From the NCBI RefSeq assembly GCF_000691165.1, contig NZ_ASJD01000003.1, forward strand, positions 451,135 through 515,134: a stretch of DNA of 64,000 nucleotides. Reading direction: 5' to 3'. Made by a program: the position numbers and the translations under genes. Positions 1 through 9,902 of the stretch are shown in pieces. This DNA is from Bacillus safensis FO-36b. GTDB taxonomy: Bacteria; Bacillota; Bacilli; Bacillales; Bacillaceae. Below the pieces are notes generated by a model. It was not told the DNA's origin. It made no database searches and saw nothing but the letters and a program-made list of their open reading frames with translations. Numbering within the stretch: the first letter of the stretch is position 1; the number at the start of each line of letters is the position of its first letter.

Positions 1-541
1 GATGCTGAACTTACTAAAACCGAAGTATTTAATTCCGGTGAATGGCGAATATCGTATGCAAAAAGCACATTCTCGTATTGCTGAAGAAGTAGGTATGAAA
101 CGAAGTGACATTTTCTTGATTGATAAAGGAGATGTTGTTGAGTTTAGAGGACAGAACGTCAAAATCGGTGAAAAAGTTCACCAAGGAAACATTTTGATCG
201 ATGGTCTTGGCGTTGGTGATATCGGAAACATCGTGTTACGCGATAGACGTCTATTGTCTCAAGACGGTATCTTGATTGTTGTCATTACGCTCGATAAACA
301 AAAGAAACAATTAATTTCTGGACCTGAAATCATCACAAGAGGATTTGTCTATGTAAGAGAATCCGAAGAGCTGATTGTGAAAGCAACAGAAATGGTCAAA
401 GAGATTGTCAAAGAGCAAACGGAAAACTCAATTGTTGAATGGTCAACATTGAAACAATCCATGCGCGATGTGCTAAATCAATTCCTATATGAAAAAACAA
501 AACGTAAGCCGATGATCATTCCAATTATTATGGAAGTGTGA
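1..541 (+). CDS. rnjB: Ribonuclease J2, C-terminal part (cut by window start)
   Basis: This is the last ~179 codons of RNase J2 (YmfA), partner of RNase J1 in Bacillus mRNA decay and RNA processing. The window opens inside the metallo-beta-lactamase/beta-CASP region; the motif PVNGEYRMQKAHS is the C-terminal end of the beta-CASP fold, where the His belongs to the active-site surroundings in this family. The rest is the linker and the C-terminal domain (segments GPEIITRGFVYV and a helical tail), which mediates dimerisation in J-type RNases. The upstream start lies outside the window. It is first in the same order as in B. subtilis (rnjB-tepA-ylzJ-spoIIIE). Family assignment is firm. J2 rather than J1 is inferred from synteny. 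Confidence 0.93.
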   Translation, partial: MLNLLKPKYLIPVNGEYRMQKAHSRIAEEVGMKRSDIFLIDKGDVVEFRGQNVKIGEKVHQGNILIDGLGVGDIGNIVLRDRRLLSQDGILIVVITLDKQKKQLISGPEIITRGFVYVRESEELIVKATEMVKEIVKEQTENSIVEWSTLKQSMRDVLNQFLYEKTKRKPMIIPIIMEV

Positions 542-545
542 TGAT

Positions 546-579
546 AAAGCCCAAGGAGCATAAGCTCTTTGGGCTTTTT
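546..579 (+). terminator. Intrinsic terminator after rnjB
   Basis: A 14-bp stem with one G-T pair (arms 546-559 and 564-577) and a 4-base ATAA loop is followed by a T run. It separates rnjB from tepA. Confidence 0.85.
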
Positions 580-660
580 AGATGTGGCATGAGGAATGCG
601 GATGGAATATGCCCTATTTGTTCATAATAGGAGAAGAGTTTGAGGAAAGGATGGAGACAA

Positions 661-1389
661 ATGGACGAAAAGAATGAACAGCAGCCTGAGCGAAAGCCAG
701 AAGAAAAAGACAGCATTATGAGCAAAATACAGCAGCTTGGTGAAACAGCCGTTCCGCAGCTGCCACAAGATACAAATATCCATTGCCTCACCATTATTGG
801 ACAAATTGAAGGCCACATGCAGCTTCCACCGCAAAATAAAACAACCAAATACGAACATGTCATTCCACAAATCGTAGCTGTTGAACAAAACCCGAAAATA
901 GAAGGTCTTCTGATCATCTTAAATACAGTAGGAGGAGATGTTGAAGCGGGACTCGCGATTGCAGAAATGCTTGCTTCTTTATCGAAACCAACTGTCTCGA
1001 TTGTGCTTGGCGGCGGCCACTCGATAGGTGTCCCGATTGCTGTATCATGTGACTATTCGTATATTGCAGAAACAGCCACAATGACCATTCATCCTGTGCG
1101 ATTAACAGGTCTTGTGATTGGCGTTCCGCAAACCTTTGAATACTTAGATAAAATGCAGGAAAGAGTCATTAACTTTGTTACAAGCCACTCCAACATTACA
1201 GAAGAGAAGTTTAAAGAGCTCATGTTCTCAAAAGGCAATTTGACGAGAGACATCGGAACAAATGTCGTTGGTCATGAGGCAGCAGAATACGGACTCATGA
1301 ATGAAGTGGGCGGCGTAGGACAAGCGATTAAAAAGTTGAACGAACTTATCGGAGACAGGGCATCTCAAAACGAGGGGCTGATCCAATGA
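661..1389 (+). CDS. tepA: ClpP-like serine protease TepA (translocation-enhancing protein)
   Basis: The protein belongs to the ClpP/crotonase-like family. The nucleophile loop GGGHSIG (Ser) and the downstream TIHP (His) occupy the places of the ClpP catalytic Ser and His, and GGDVEAG forms the oxyanion-side loop. There is no signal peptide, so it is cytoplasmic. In B. subtilis TepA (YmfB) was first linked to protein secretion and later to breakdown of small acid-soluble spore proteins; that role is family knowledge. I chose ATG 661 (MDEKNE, 242 aa) with AAAGGA about 10 bases upstream. A TTG at 640 with AGGAG 6 bases upstream would add 7 residues. The stop overlaps the ylzJ start (ATGA), so the two are translationally coupled. 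Confidence 0.9.
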   Translation: MDEKNEQQPERKPEEKDSIMSKIQQLGETAVPQLPQDTNIHCLTIIGQIEGHMQLPPQNKTTKYEHVIPQIVAVEQNPKIEGLLIILNTVGGDVEAGLAIAEMLASLSKPTVSIVLGGGHSIGVPIAVSCDYSYIAETATMTIHPVRLTGLVIGVPQTFEYLDKMQERVINFVTSHSNITEEKFKELMFSKGNLTRDIGTNVVGHEAAEYGLMNEVGGVGQAIKKLNELIGDRASQNEGLIQ

Positions 1390-1622
1390 TTTTATATACG
1401 CCTATGCCATATGAAGCCATTTACGCTGAGGAACAGGGAGAACGCAAGCTCCAGCAGGTAAACATTCAAGGTGTGCCAGTGATGGTTGAAATGAAAGAAG
1501 ATGAAGCAGAAATCGTTCAAGTCATGAGCACCAATCCAATGGATTTTCTCAATCAAGAGCTTGCACCAGGCAAGCGATTGAAGTTACATTTAGGCACCAA
1601 TCAAACCGACTCATATGAATGA
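1386..1622 (+). CDS. ylzJ: YlzJ-like conserved small protein
   Basis: A 78-aa protein beginning [10 protein letters not shown], a signature of the YlzJ family that lies between tepA and spoIIIE in Bacillus. It is acidic, has no membrane segment and no catalytic motif I can point to. The start codon overlaps the tepA stop by 4 bases, indicating coupled translation. Function is unknown; the placement suggests a role linked to sporulation or to TepA, but that is only context. Confidence 0.88.
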   Translation: MILYTPMPYEAIYAEEQGERKLQQVNIQGVPVMVEMKEDEAEIVQVMSTNPMDFLNQELAPGKRLKLHLGTNQTDSYE

Positions 1623-1659
1623 TTCTATGCTATAATAAAGGGAAAACTTACAACAAGAT

Positions 1660-1688
1660 GCAGCCAAAACCAGGCTGCTTTCTTTCTG
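1660..1688 (+). terminator. Weak terminator or attenuator before spoIIIE
   Basis: GCAGCC (1660-1665) can pair with GGCTGC (1673-1678), followed by a T-rich stretch broken by Cs. It lies in the ylzJ-spoIIIE gap, just after a TATAAT-like hexamer at about 1631. It could trim read-through from tepA-ylzJ. Confidence 0.45.
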
Positions 1689-1732
1689 ATCTTTCGGTAG
1701 GTTATATTTTCTTTCGTAGTAAGGTGATGAGT

Positions 1733-4108
1733 ATGGCTAAAAAGAGAAAACGGAAAACGAGAAAAAAACAAAATAAACAGCTAAAACTGAAATATGAATT
1801 AAATGGGTTAGTCTGTATTGCCATAGCGATCATTGCCATTTTACAGCTGGGCGTTGTTGGACAAACCTTTGTACATCTATTCCGATTTTTTGCAGGTGAA
1901 TGGTTCATTCTCTGCCTTATCGGATTATTTCTTTTTGGTGTGACGATTTTCTGGAAAAAACAAATCCCAGATATTTTAACAAGAAGAAAAGCAGGTCTCT
2001 ACTGCATCATTGCGAGTATCTTGCTTTTGTCACATGTGAAGCTCTTTCAGCATCTTTCATCTGCTGGTGTCATTGGCTCTCAAAGTGTGATTAGAAATAC
2101 ATTTGAGCTCTTCTTGATGGATATGAAAGGTGAAACAGGATCGCCTGATTTAGGGGGCGGCATGATCGGAGCCGTATTGTTTGCTGCTTCTTATTTCTTA
2201 TTTGCACAAGCAGGCTCGCAAATCATGGCGATTGTTCTGATGCTGATTGGAATTGTCCTGATTACAAACCGATCCCTTCAGGAAATGGTGAAAAAAGTGA
2301 CGATTCCTCTATCACAATTTATGGTGAAGCAGTGGAAAGCGTTTGTTGAAGATATGAAAGGAATCAGGCAGGCGAAAAAGAGCGCGTCCTCTCAGAAAAC
2401 AGGTGAAAAGAAAAAACGTTCACGCATTCAAGAAGAAGAAGACGAGGATGATCTGATCTTGATCGAAGAGGAAACGCCGTCTTCTGATAATAGCCAGCCG
2501 ATTATTTCAAGCTTTGCAGATAGAGATGACATTCTCACCCCGACGGTTCAAAAAAAGCAGGCGGCAAAAGAGACAGCGCCTCTTCAGGACTCTGTGCAAA
2601 GTGCACCAGTTCAATCAGATACAGTCGATGAACCAAAAGAGGCACCGCCGATGACATTTACAGAACTTGAAAACAAAGATTACGAATTGCCGTCACTTGA
2701 TATTTTGGCAGAGCCCCAGCATTCAGGTCAGCAAACAGATAAGAAAAATATTTATGAAAATGCCAGAAAGCTTGAAAAAACATTTCAAAGCTTTGGTGTG
2801 AAAGCAAAAGTCACACAGGTTCATTTAGGTCCAGCTGTGACCAAATATGAAGTATATCCAGATGTCGGCGTGAAGGTCAGCAAAATCGTCAATCTAAGTG
2901 ATGATTTAGCCCTCGCGCTCGCAGCAAAGGATATTCGAATTGAGGCTCCGATTCCTGGTAAATCAGCCATAGGCATCGAAGTTCCGAATGCAGAAATTGC
3001 TATGGTTTCATTAAAAGAGGTATTAGAATCGAAGCAAAATGACCGTCCAAATGCTAAGCTCCTCATTGGACTCGGCCGTAATATCTCGGGTGAAGCTGTG
3101 CTTGCTGAAATGAACAAAATGCCGCATTTGCTTGTAGCAGGTTCGACTGGAAGCGGAAAAAGTGTGTGTATCAATGGTATTATCACAAGCATTCTCATGA
3201 GAGCGAAGCCTCATGAAGTGAAAATGATGATGATTGATCCGAAAATGGTTGAATTAAATGTGTATAACGGTATTCCGCACCTTTTGGCTCCTGTCGTAAC
3301 TGACCCTAAGAAAGCCTCGCAGGCACTGAAAAAAGTAGTCAGCGAAATGGAACGCCGCTATGAATTGTTTTCGCATACGGGGACAAGAAATATTGAAGGA
3401 TATAATGATTACATTAAACGGATGAATCAAACAGAAGATGCTAAACAGCCAGAGCTTCCTTATATTGTTGTCATTGTAGACGAGCTTGCAGATTTAATGA
3501 TGGTCGCTTCCTCTGATGTGGAGGATTCCATTACAAGGCTTTCTCAAATGGCACGTGCTGCGGGAATTCATTTGATTATCGCCACACAAAGACCTTCTGT
3601 CGATGTCATTACAGGTGTCATTAAGGCCAACATCCCGTCCCGCATTGCCTTTAGCGTATCCTCACAAACAGATTCAAGGACGATCCTTGATATGGGAGGC
3701 GCAGAAAAGCTGCTGGGCAGAGGGGACATGCTGTTTTTACCTGTTGGTGCAAACAAGCCGGTTCGTGTGCAAGGCGCCTTTTTATCAGATGAAGAAGTGG
3801 AGCATGTTGTGGATCACGTGATCACACAGCAAAAAGCTCAATACCAAGAGGAAATGATTCCGAGCGAAGAAACGCAGGATCAGCTTGCGGCTGTGGAAGA
3901 TGATCTGTATGATGAAGCAGTTGAATTGATTATCGGCATGCAGACGGCTTCTGTTTCTATGCTGCAAAGAAGATTCCGCATCGGTTATACCCGGGCGGCA
4001 CGTCTCATTGACGCAATGGAAGAGCGGGGCGTGGTAGGTCCATATGAAGGAAGTAAACCGAGAGAAGTTCTTCTCTCAAAAGAACAATATGACGAGCTCT
4101 CTTCATAA
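1733..4108 (+). CDS. spoIIIE: DNA translocase SpoIIIE (FtsK family)
   Basis: SpoIIIE pumps the chromosome into the forespore during sporulation and clears DNA trapped at division septa. The 791-aa protein has a basic N-terminus, four membrane segments in roughly the first 170 residues, a long acidic/Gln-rich linker, and the FtsK motor with Walker A GSTGSGKS near residue 471 and Walker [12 protein letters not shown] near 580. The last ~60 residues form the gamma winged-helix domain that reads the SRS guide sequences. I chose ATG 1733 (MAKKRKRK) because AAGGTG sits 6-7 bases upstream; the frame is open further upstream but has no ribosome site there. Length fits the B. subtilis protein. Confidence 0.97.
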   Translation: MAKKRKRKTRKKQNKQLKLKYELNGLVCIAIAIIAILQLGVVGQTFVHLFRFFAGEWFILCLIGLFLFGVTIFWKKQIPDILTRRKAGLYCIIASILLLSHVKLFQHLSSAGVIGSQSVIRNTFELFLMDMKGETGSPDLGGGMIGAVLFAASYFLFAQAGSQIMAIVLMLIGIVLITNRSLQEMVKKVTIPLSQFMVKQWKAFVEDMKGIRQAKKSASSQKTGEKKKRSRIQEEEDEDDLILIEEETPSSDNSQPIISSFADRDDILTPTVQKKQAAKETAPLQDSVQSAPVQSDTVDEPKEAPPMTFTELENKDYELPSLDILAEPQHSGQQTDKKNIYENARKLEKTFQSFGVKAKVTQVHLGPAVTKYEVYPDVGVKVSKIVNLSDDLALALAAKDIRIEAPIPGKSAIGIEVPNAEIAMVSLKEVLESKQNDRPNAKLLIGLGRNISGEAVLAEMNKMPHLLVAGSTGSGKSVCINGIITSILMRAKPHEVKMMMIDPKMVELNVYNGIPHLLAPVVTDPKKASQALKKVVSEMERRYELFSHTGTRNIEGYNDYIKRMNQTEDAKQPELPYIVVIVDELADLMMVASSDVEDSITRLSQMARAAGIHLIIATQRPSVDVITGVIKANIPSRIAFSVSSQTDSRTILDMGGAEKLLGRGDMLFLPVGANKPVRVQGAFLSDEEVEHVVDHVITQQKAQYQEEMIPSEETQDQLAAVEDDLYDEAVELIIGMQTASVSMLQRRFRIGYTRAARLIDAMEERGVVGPYEGSKPREVLLSKEQYDELSS

Positions 4109-4122
4109 TTGAAGAGAGCTTT
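4095..4122 (+). terminator. Hairpin overlapping the spoIIIE stop codon
   Basis: A perfect 11-bp stem (4095-4105 with 4110-4120) has a TAAT loop that contains the TAA stop codon. The T run after it is short (TTCC), so termination efficiency is uncertain. Confidence 0.6.
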
Positions 4123-4271
4123 CCTGAAAAATAGTAAACGATAGTATGATTATGTTAACTGGATGTCAGACTATTTATTTATTTGCAAAAACATGATATA
4201 GTTATGTTCAACTTATCTCGGAATAGAGATTTCTCATCTTATCATTTGTATTGATTAGACGGAGGGAAAAC

Positions 4272-4997
4272 ATGTCGACCAAAACAGACAATCGCCATTT
4301 ATATTTGAAAGTGATTGACCGTATTAAAGAAGATATTCAAACAGGTGTATATGCCGAAAAAGAAAAGCTGCCTTCTGAGTTTGAGCTCTCAAAACTTTTA
4401 GGTGTGAGCAGAGCGACACTGCGTGAGGCCCTTCGTATATTAGAAGAAGAGAAGTATTTAATTAGAAGGCATGGGGTAGGGACTTTCGTCAATTCAAGAC
4501 CACTTTTTTCGACAGGCATAGAACAGCTGACAAGCGTCACGAAAATGATTGAGCAGGTCAATATGACGCCTGGCACCATCTTTTTATCCTCGCAAGAAGG
4601 GGAGCCAACAGAGAATGATGTCATTCGTTTTCAGTGTGATAAATCTGATGGGATTTTTTCAATGGAACGCGTTCGAACGGCAGATGGGCAGCCAGTTGTT
4701 TATTGTTTAGATAAAATTCCGGTCAAACATCTTCCCGCTTCTTTTACACATGAAGAAGAGTCTCTTTTTGAGCTGTTTGGAAGAGAACCGCACAGCGGGA
4801 TTAAATATGCAGTTGCTGACATTGAACCAATTGGCTACCACGATCAGGTCTCACCGATTCTAGATTGTGACCCTGAAACGGCGTTATTATTACTGAAACA
4901 AATGCACTATGATCAGGATGATCAGCCGGTCTTATACTCCCTCAATTATTTTCGAGCGGATAAATTCAGCTTTCATGTCATACGCAAACGATTTTAA
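4272..4997 (+). CDS. ymfC: GntR/HutC-family transcriptional regulator YmfC
   Basis: The 241-aa protein has an N-terminal GntR winged helix (about residues 12-72, with the recognition region [12 protein letters not shown]) and a C-terminal UTRA ligand-binding domain typical of the HutC subfamily. Such proteins repress transport or catabolism genes until a small effector binds; the ligand here is unknown. Start ATG 4272 follows GGAGGG at good spacing. A TTG at 4251 in frame would place the ribosome site inside the gene. It has its own terminator and is followed by the exporter gene ymfD, which it might regulate, though this is not shown by the sequence. Confidence 0.9.
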   Translation: MSTKTDNRHLYLKVIDRIKEDIQTGVYAEKEKLPSEFELSKLLGVSRATLREALRILEEEKYLIRRHGVGTFVNSRPLFSTGIEQLTSVTKMIEQVNMTPGTIFLSSQEGEPTENDVIRFQCDKSDGIFSMERVRTADGQPVVYCLDKIPVKHLPASFTHEEESLFELFGREPHSGIKYAVADIEPIGYHDQVSPILDCDPETALLLLKQMHYDQDDQPVLYSLNYFRADKFSFHVIRKRF

Positions 4998-4998
4998 C

Positions 4999-5029
4999 AA
5001 GCAGTCGCTTCCATAGGCGTCTGCTTTTT
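4999..5029 (+). terminator. Terminator after ymfC
   Basis: A roughly 10-bp stem with one mismatch (AAGCAGTCGC against GCGTCTGCTT) is followed by TTTTTG. Confidence 0.75.
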
Positions 5030-5057
5030 GTTTGCCCATACATAATACTCGTCAAAC

Positions 5058-5087
5058 TTGCCACACTAATACGTAACAGTATATAGA
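5058..5087 (+). promoter_or_regulatory. Predicted sigma-A promoter of ymfD
   Basis: TTGCCA (5058-5063) is followed after 16-18 bases by TATATA/TATAGA (5080-5087), just upstream of the ymfD start. Match to the consensus is fair, not strong. Confidence 0.4.
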
Positions 5088-5096
5088 ATTGGGTGA

Positions 5097-6329
5097 ATGA
5101 TGTTGGGCGAGAAAACAGTCAGTAAAAAGAATATCATTGCATTATCATCAGTCCCTCTAATCATGACACTAGGGAACTCGATGTTAATACCAGTATTGCC
5201 AGAGATAGAAAAGAAACTCTCGATTACTTCCTTTCAAGTCTCTCTCATTATTACGGTATATTCGGTTGTAGCCATCTTATGTATTCCAATCGCCGGTTAC
5301 TTATCAGACCGGATTGGGCGGAAAAAGGTACTGCTGCCGTGTCTTTTAATCGCCGGACTTGGAGGAGCTGTGGCAGCAGTCGCCTCAACGATCATGAAAG
5401 AACCTTATATGTGGATTCTGTTTGGAAGGGTCCTTCAAGGTATTGGTTCAGCTGGAGCCGCACCTGTCGTTATGCCGTTTATTGGAGATTTGTTTCATGA
5501 TGATGAAGAGGTCAGTGCAGGACTTGGCGCCATTGAAACCTCTAATACAGCAGGTAAGGTACTAAGCCCTATTATTGGGGCACTTCTTGCTTCATGGTTT
5601 TGGTTTGTGCCGTTTTGGTTCATCCCGTTCTTTTCGATCATCAGCTTTCTCATGGTACTGTTCATGGTAGAGTCGGCGAAAAAAGAGGAGGACCCGCCTA
5701 CATTTAAAGAATTTTTAAAATCAACAAAGACCATTTTTAAGCATGAGGGACGCTGGCTTTATGCCATTTTTGCTATTGGCGGTTTTATTATGTTTCTTCT
5801 TTTTGGTGTGCTTTTTTACCTATCCGATAACCTAGAGGCGGCTTATCAAATAAAGGGCGTCAAGAAAGGGCTCTTGCTGAGTATTCCGCTCCTTTTTCTA
5901 TCAATCAGTTCCTACATTGCTGGAAAAACGATTGGAAAAGAAAAAGGAAAAATGAGAATCTTTTTAATTGTAGGGATGGCTTTGTTATCACTTTCTTATA
6001 TTTTTTTATGGTGGAATCACAGCTTTTACGTATTGTTTATCTGTTTAAGCATTGGCGGAGTGGGCATCGGTATTGTGCTGCCTGCACTTGATGCGCTGAT
6101 TACAGAAGGAATTGAAAAAGAGCAGTGCGGTACCATTACGTCATTTTATAGCAGTATGCGTTTTATCGGTGTTGCTTTAGGACCTCCGATTTTTGCCTAT
6201 CTAATGGATAAAGGGGACTCCATTGTTTTTATTCTCTCGACCATTTGCAGTCTCATCTCACTATTTTTGGTCCTCTTTTTCATCCAGCCAGATGAAGAGG
6301 ATGAGAGTGAACAATTAAAAACGGTTTAA
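5097..6329 (+). CDS. ymfD: MFS transporter YmfD (bacillibactin exporter family)
   Basis: A 410-aa major facilitator with about 12 membrane segments and the loop 2-3 signature GYLSDRIGRKKV, the hallmark of drug:H+ antiporters of the DHA families. In B. subtilis YmfD exports the siderophore bacillibactin; the assignment here rests on sequence resemblance and identical position after ymfC. The start is ATG 5097 or the adjacent ATG 5100, with a weak GGGTG ribosome site. No Fur box was recognised upstream. A strong terminator ends the transcript. Confidence 0.85.
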   Translation: MMLGEKTVSKKNIIALSSVPLIMTLGNSMLIPVLPEIEKKLSITSFQVSLIITVYSVVAILCIPIAGYLSDRIGRKKVLLPCLLIAGLGGAVAAVASTIMKEPYMWILFGRVLQGIGSAGAAPVVMPFIGDLFHDDEEVSAGLGAIETSNTAGKVLSPIIGALLASWFWFVPFWFIPFFSIISFLMVLFMVESAKKEEDPPTFKEFLKSTKTIFKHEGRWLYAIFAIGGFIMFLLFGVLFYLSDNLEAAYQIKGVKKGLLLSIPLLFLSISSYIAGKTIGKEKGKMRIFLIVGMALLSLSYIFLWWNHSFYVLFICLSIGGVGIGIVLPALDALITEGIEKEQCGTITSFYSSMRFIGVALGPPIFAYLMDKGDSIVFILSTICSLISLFLVLFFIQPDEEDESEQLKTV

Positions 6330-6334
6330 ATATA

Positions 6335-6371
6335 GAAAAAAGATGGTATTTTGCCATCTTTTTTCTTTTTT
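6335..6371 (+). terminator. Terminator after ymfD
   Basis: A 12-bp A/T-flanked stem (GAAAAAAGATGG with CCATCTTTTTTC) is followed by a T run. Confidence 0.85.
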
Positions 6372-6376
6372 ATAAA

Positions 6377-6406
6377 TTGACATGTAAAATTTTGATAGTT
6401 AAACTA
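6377..6406 (+). promoter_or_regulatory. Promoter and MarR-type operator of first MMPL gene
   Basis: TTGACA (6377-6382) lies 17 bases before TAAACT (6400-6405). The -10 is embedded in the perfect inverted repeat TAGTT-A-AACTA (6396-6406). The same TTGACA plus TAGTTAAACT arrangement occurs upstream of marR at 12555-12584, which suggests one repressor acts at both. Confidence 0.55.
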
Positions 6407-6444
6407 ATGTATAGTAATATCTTTTAAATTATCCCAAATTGGAG

Positions 6445-6633
6445 GTGTTCAAAAACATTCATTTTCTGTCTTTCTTTAGGCAGAAATTGAGCTCGCGTGC
6501 TGATGATGGAGATATGCTTCTTCAACACGAAAGGACAATTGAATAGGTCATCCTGCCATTTGAAGGAGACGCAGTCAGCACTTCAGACACGCTCAAATAC
6601 AGCAAATTGATTGAAGAAGTAGAAGGAGCTTGA
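6445..6633 (+). pseudogene. Probable decayed marR fragment ahead of the first MMPL gene
   Basis: From GTG 6445 the frame reads 33 codons to an in-frame TAG (6544-6546), then another 28 codons to TGA 6631. The start KNIHF resembles RNVHL at the wing of the MarR protein encoded at 12624, and the tail KLIEEVEGA resembles that protein's C-terminal helix. The length after this point (59 against 66 codons) also fits. The GGAGGT site precedes it directly, so the N-terminal ~90 codons would have been deleted. The alignment was made by eye over weak similarity. The alternative is non-coding leader. Confidence 0.35.
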
Positions 6634-6640
6634 AGCAGCT

Positions 6641-9600
6641 ATGTTGCAAATAATTAAAGCAAGATGGATTGTATTAGTGGTGTGGATGATAACAGCTGTG
6701 ATTCTGTTTATTACTGCGCCCGATTTAGAGGAATTAACAAGAGAAAAAGGGCAATTAAAGGTTCCGGAGGGGACACCAACAGCTGAGGCACTTCACCTAT
6801 TGGATAAGCTGTCAGATAAGAACGGGAAGAAAGATACAGGTGTGCTTGTATTCTCCGAACAACATCTGTTCCCTGCGAAAGAGCAGGAATTAAAAAAGGC
6901 TTTAGCTGCACTCATGTCAAATGCCCCAGAACTCCACATTGACGGAATTACTTCGTATTTTCATGTAGATCCGGACATTCAAAAACAACTTTTATCAAAG
7001 GATAAAAGTACACTTCTTGTTCCATTCAAATTCGACCACTACGAAACAAAAGCTGTGAAGATTAAAGAACAAATTGAGGAAGTTTTAAAGCACTATCATG
7101 TCTCATATGAAATAACGGGTCAAAAGTTTGTGGATTCAGATGTCATTCAAAGCTCTCAACAAGGTCTGAAGAAAACCGAACTTATCACGATGATTTTTAT
7201 TTTCTTTATTTTAATTATTGTTTTCAGATCGATATTGGCACCTGTTGTTCCGCTCATTACGATAGGCATTTCTTACGCTGTCAGCCGGTGTATTGTGGCT
7301 TTTCTCGTAGAATATACACAATTTCCTCTATCTAATTTTACTCAGATTTTTATGGTAGCCATTATGTTCGGTATCGGAACGGATTATTGCATCCTGCTGT
7401 TAAGCCGTTTTAAAGAGGAGATCGGTCAAGGCCGTGATGTCAAAGAGTCGATTATCGTCACGTATCAATGTGCAGGGAAAACGGTATTTTTCAGCGGCTT
7501 AGCCGTGTTAGTCGGCTTCTCAAGTATTGGATTTGCTAAATTCCAATTGTATCAATCAGCCGTTAGTGTTGCCGTTGGAGTAGGCATTCTGCTGATTGCC
7601 CTTGTCACCATCGTTCCCTTTTTTATGTCTGTTTTCGGAAAATCTCTATTCTGGCCATCTAAAAGAGAAAACATTCGGCACCCGCAAAGTAAAATGTGGG
7701 AATGGGCTGGGCGTTTTTCATTTAAAAGGCCGCTGATCAGCTTAGGGTTAGTCGCTCTTATTACGGTACCTCCTATTCTGATGTACGACGGGACCCTATC
7801 TTATAACAGTTTAAATGAAATTGGGAATAAATATGAGTCGGTGTCTGCATTTAATACGATATCAGAGCAATTTGGCTTTGGTGAAGCGCTGCCGCTGAAT
7901 GTGCTTGTCGAAAATGATGATAAGCTAGATAATCAAGAAAAGATTGTCATGATTGAAAAACTGACTCGTAAATTAAATGACATTGACGAAGTCAAAACAG
8001 TCCGCAGTGTCACGCGTCCTGTTGGGGACGGGCTGAGCCAGCTTTATGTCACCTCTCAAGCGAAAGAGCTGGGAGGAGAACTTGGCAAAGGCCATGAAGG
8101 AATCGGGAAAATTTCAGATGGCTTGACCGAAACAAATCTCGCTCTTCTCAAACAAAAACCAAAAATTGAAGAATCCGCTCAAGGCATTGACCAGCTGATT
8201 GATGGAACAAAAGCAATCAAAAGCGGTGTCGGAGAAGTCAGGGAATCCCTAATCTCTTTAGAAGATGGGGTGAGACGCAGTAAGGAAGGCGTCGGCACCA
8301 TTCGAAGTAAAATCAAAAAAGCGAAAAAAGAATTAGAGCAAGAATATCGCAGCAGCGAAACGATGATTCAAGAGCTAGAGCGTGTGGTGAATACACTTGA
8401 ACGCCATGCGAAATCGAATCAGCAGCTGATGACAACCATTAAGAAAGTAAAAGCATCCTATGAAAATCTATCATTTGAAGCACTAGAAAATCGTCTTCCA
8501 GAAGTAAAAGACATGGATGAATATAAAGAAATCAAGAAGGTATTCAAAGAAACAAAAGGAATGCTTGATCAAGCAGGGGATCAAATGAGTGTATATGAAG
8601 AGGAAGCCGCTCATTTTAAGCAAAAGATCAAACAGGCAGATCAAGTGCTTCAAACCTTATCAAGCAAGCAAAAAGAAGTAAAACGCCAAGTGCAAGCGCT
8701 CATGGACGGGCTTGATCAAATTTATGACGGCCTTGACCAAACAAATGAGGGCCAAAAACAATTGATTAAAGAAATGCCTAAAATCGAAGATGGTGCAGAT
8801 CAGCTGACAGAAGGCCAAAAAGCCATCAAAAAAGGATTTAGCCAGCTTTCATCGAAACTTACGTTATTAACAGATGGATTAGATGAAAGTATTGAAGGGC
8901 TTGAGCAGGTCAAAAGCGGCTTCACCGAGGCTGACGGCTACTTAAAGCAGCTTCAGCAAGCGCCAGATGAAGAAGTAACGGGCTGGTTTATTCCAGAAGA
9001 AGTGCTGAAACGCCAAGAATTTAAGCAAATCTTTCATACGTATATGTCTCCAGATCGTAAATTAACGACTTTTGAAGTCATCTTAAATGTGAATCCATAC
9101 AGCAATGAAGCGATGAAAGGTGTCGCGAAAATTGAGGAAACCCTTGATCAATATTTACCTGTAAGTGGACTCAAAAATGCCAAATACGGGGTATCTGGTA
9201 TCTCAAGCTTAAATGTGGACTTAAAAGAAACGTCTGACGGTGACTTTATTCGAACTGTTATCTTCATGTTAATTGGTATTTTTATTATTTTAATTATTTT
9301 ATTACGGTCAATCGTCATGCCGATATACTTAACACTTTCACTGATTTTAACGTATTTTACATCAATCGGTTTAACAGAATGGATCTTTAAAACATTTTTT
9401 GGCTACGATGGTGTCAGCTGGGCTGTCCCATTTTTCAGCTTTGTCATTCTTGTGACGCTCGGGATCGATTATTCCATCTTCCTCATGGATCGTTTTAATG
9501 AATGGAAGGGAGAGCATGTACAAGCATCGATGATATCAGCGATGAGAAATATGGGTTCTGTCATTATTTCTGCAGTGGCCATTTTAGCAGGTACGTTCGC

Positions 9601-9757
9601 TGCTATGCTGCCATCAGGAGTATTATCGCTTGTTGAAATTGCAACGGTCGTACTCATTGGACTTTTATTATATGCTTTTGTTGTATTGCCCCTCTTTATT
9701 CCGGTCATGGTTCGTATTTTTGGTAAATGGAATTGGTGGCCGTTTAGAATGAAATAA
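6641..9757 (+). CDS. MMPL/RND-superfamily membrane transporter (YdgH-like), paralog 1
   Basis: A 1,038-aa proton-driven exporter of the MMPL branch of RND proteins. Membrane segment 1 is at residues 5-25, a first cluster lies at about 180-340, segment 7 at about 360, and the last cluster at 868-1030. Each half carries an Asp-Tyr proton-relay motif (GIGTDYCILL and LGIDYSIF). A large extracellular insert at about 460-800 is coiled-coil and rich in repeats such as GLDQ and GQKQL. It is a clear paralog of the protein at 13078. B. subtilis YdgH, paired with the MarR protein YdgG, is the closest family I know but is shorter. Substrate is unknown; lipids or amphiphilic toxins are typical for the family. 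ATG 6641 has AAGGAG upstream at slightly long spacing. Confidence 0.85.
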   Translation: MLQIIKARWIVLVVWMITAVILFITAPDLEELTREKGQLKVPEGTPTAEALHLLDKLSDKNGKKDTGVLVFSEQHLFPAKEQELKKALAALMSNAPELHIDGITSYFHVDPDIQKQLLSKDKSTLLVPFKFDHYETKAVKIKEQIEEVLKHYHVSYEITGQKFVDSDVIQSSQQGLKKTELITMIFIFFILIIVFRSILAPVVPLITIGISYAVSRCIVAFLVEYTQFPLSNFTQIFMVAIMFGIGTDYCILLLSRFKEEIGQGRDVKESIIVTYQCAGKTVFFSGLAVLVGFSSIGFAKFQLYQSAVSVAVGVGILLIALVTIVPFFMSVFGKSLFWPSKRENIRHPQSKMWEWAGRFSFKRPLISLGLVALITVPPILMYDGTLSYNSLNEIGNKYESVSAFNTISEQFGFGEALPLNVLVENDDKLDNQEKIVMIEKLTRKLNDIDEVKTVRSVTRPVGDGLSQLYVTSQAKELGGELGKGHEGIGKISDGLTETNLALLKQKPKIEESAQGIDQLIDGTKAIKSGVGEVRESLISLEDGVRRSKEGVGTIRSKIKKAKKELEQEYRSSETMIQELERVVNTLERHAKSNQQLMTTIKKVKASYENLSFEALENRLPEVKDMDEYKEIKKVFKETKGMLDQAGDQMSVYEEEAAHFKQKIKQADQVLQTLSSKQKEVKRQVQALMDGLDQIYDGLDQTNEGQKQLIKEMPKIEDGADQLTEGQKAIKKGFSQLSSKLTLLTDGLDESIEGLEQVKSGFTEADGYLKQLQQAPDEEVTGWFIPEEVLKRQEFKQIFHTYMSPDRKLTTFEVILNVNPYSNEAMKGVAKIEETLDQYLPVSGLKNAKYGVSGISSLNVDLKETSDGDFIRTVIFMLIGIFIILIILLRSIVMPIYLTLSLILTYFTSIGLTEWIFKTFFGYDGVSWAVPFFSFVILVTLGIDYSIFLMDRFNEWKGEHVQASMISAMRNMGSVIISAVAILAGTFAAMLPSGVLSLVEIATVVLIGLLLYAFVVLPLFIPVMVRIFGKWNWWPFRMK

Positions 9758-9764
9758 CGACTGG

Positions 9765-9795
9765 CGTCTCTGCTATGAGCAGAGGCGTTTTTATT
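9765..9795 (+). terminator. Terminator after first MMPL gene
   Basis: A 10-bp stem (9765-9774 with 9778-9787, one G-T pair) is followed by TTTTTATTT. Confidence 0.85.
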
Positions 9796-9902
9796 TCCTA
9801 TCCTTTCCTCTGATTGATATAATGTCTATTAAATGGCTGTTTCACGTATATATCAGCCATGTTCTAATACATAATAAATAGGATGAACAAAGGAGGTTTC
9901 TC

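Noticed and set aside
528..917. A 129-codon minus-strand frame across the rnjB-tepA junction
   Set aside because: It runs antisense to tepA, is Cys/Ser-rich as mirror frames are, and has no ribosome site.
4183..4202. TTGCAA and TATAGT upstream of ymfC as a promoter
   Set aside because: The spacing is only 8 bases, far too short for a sigma-A promoter.
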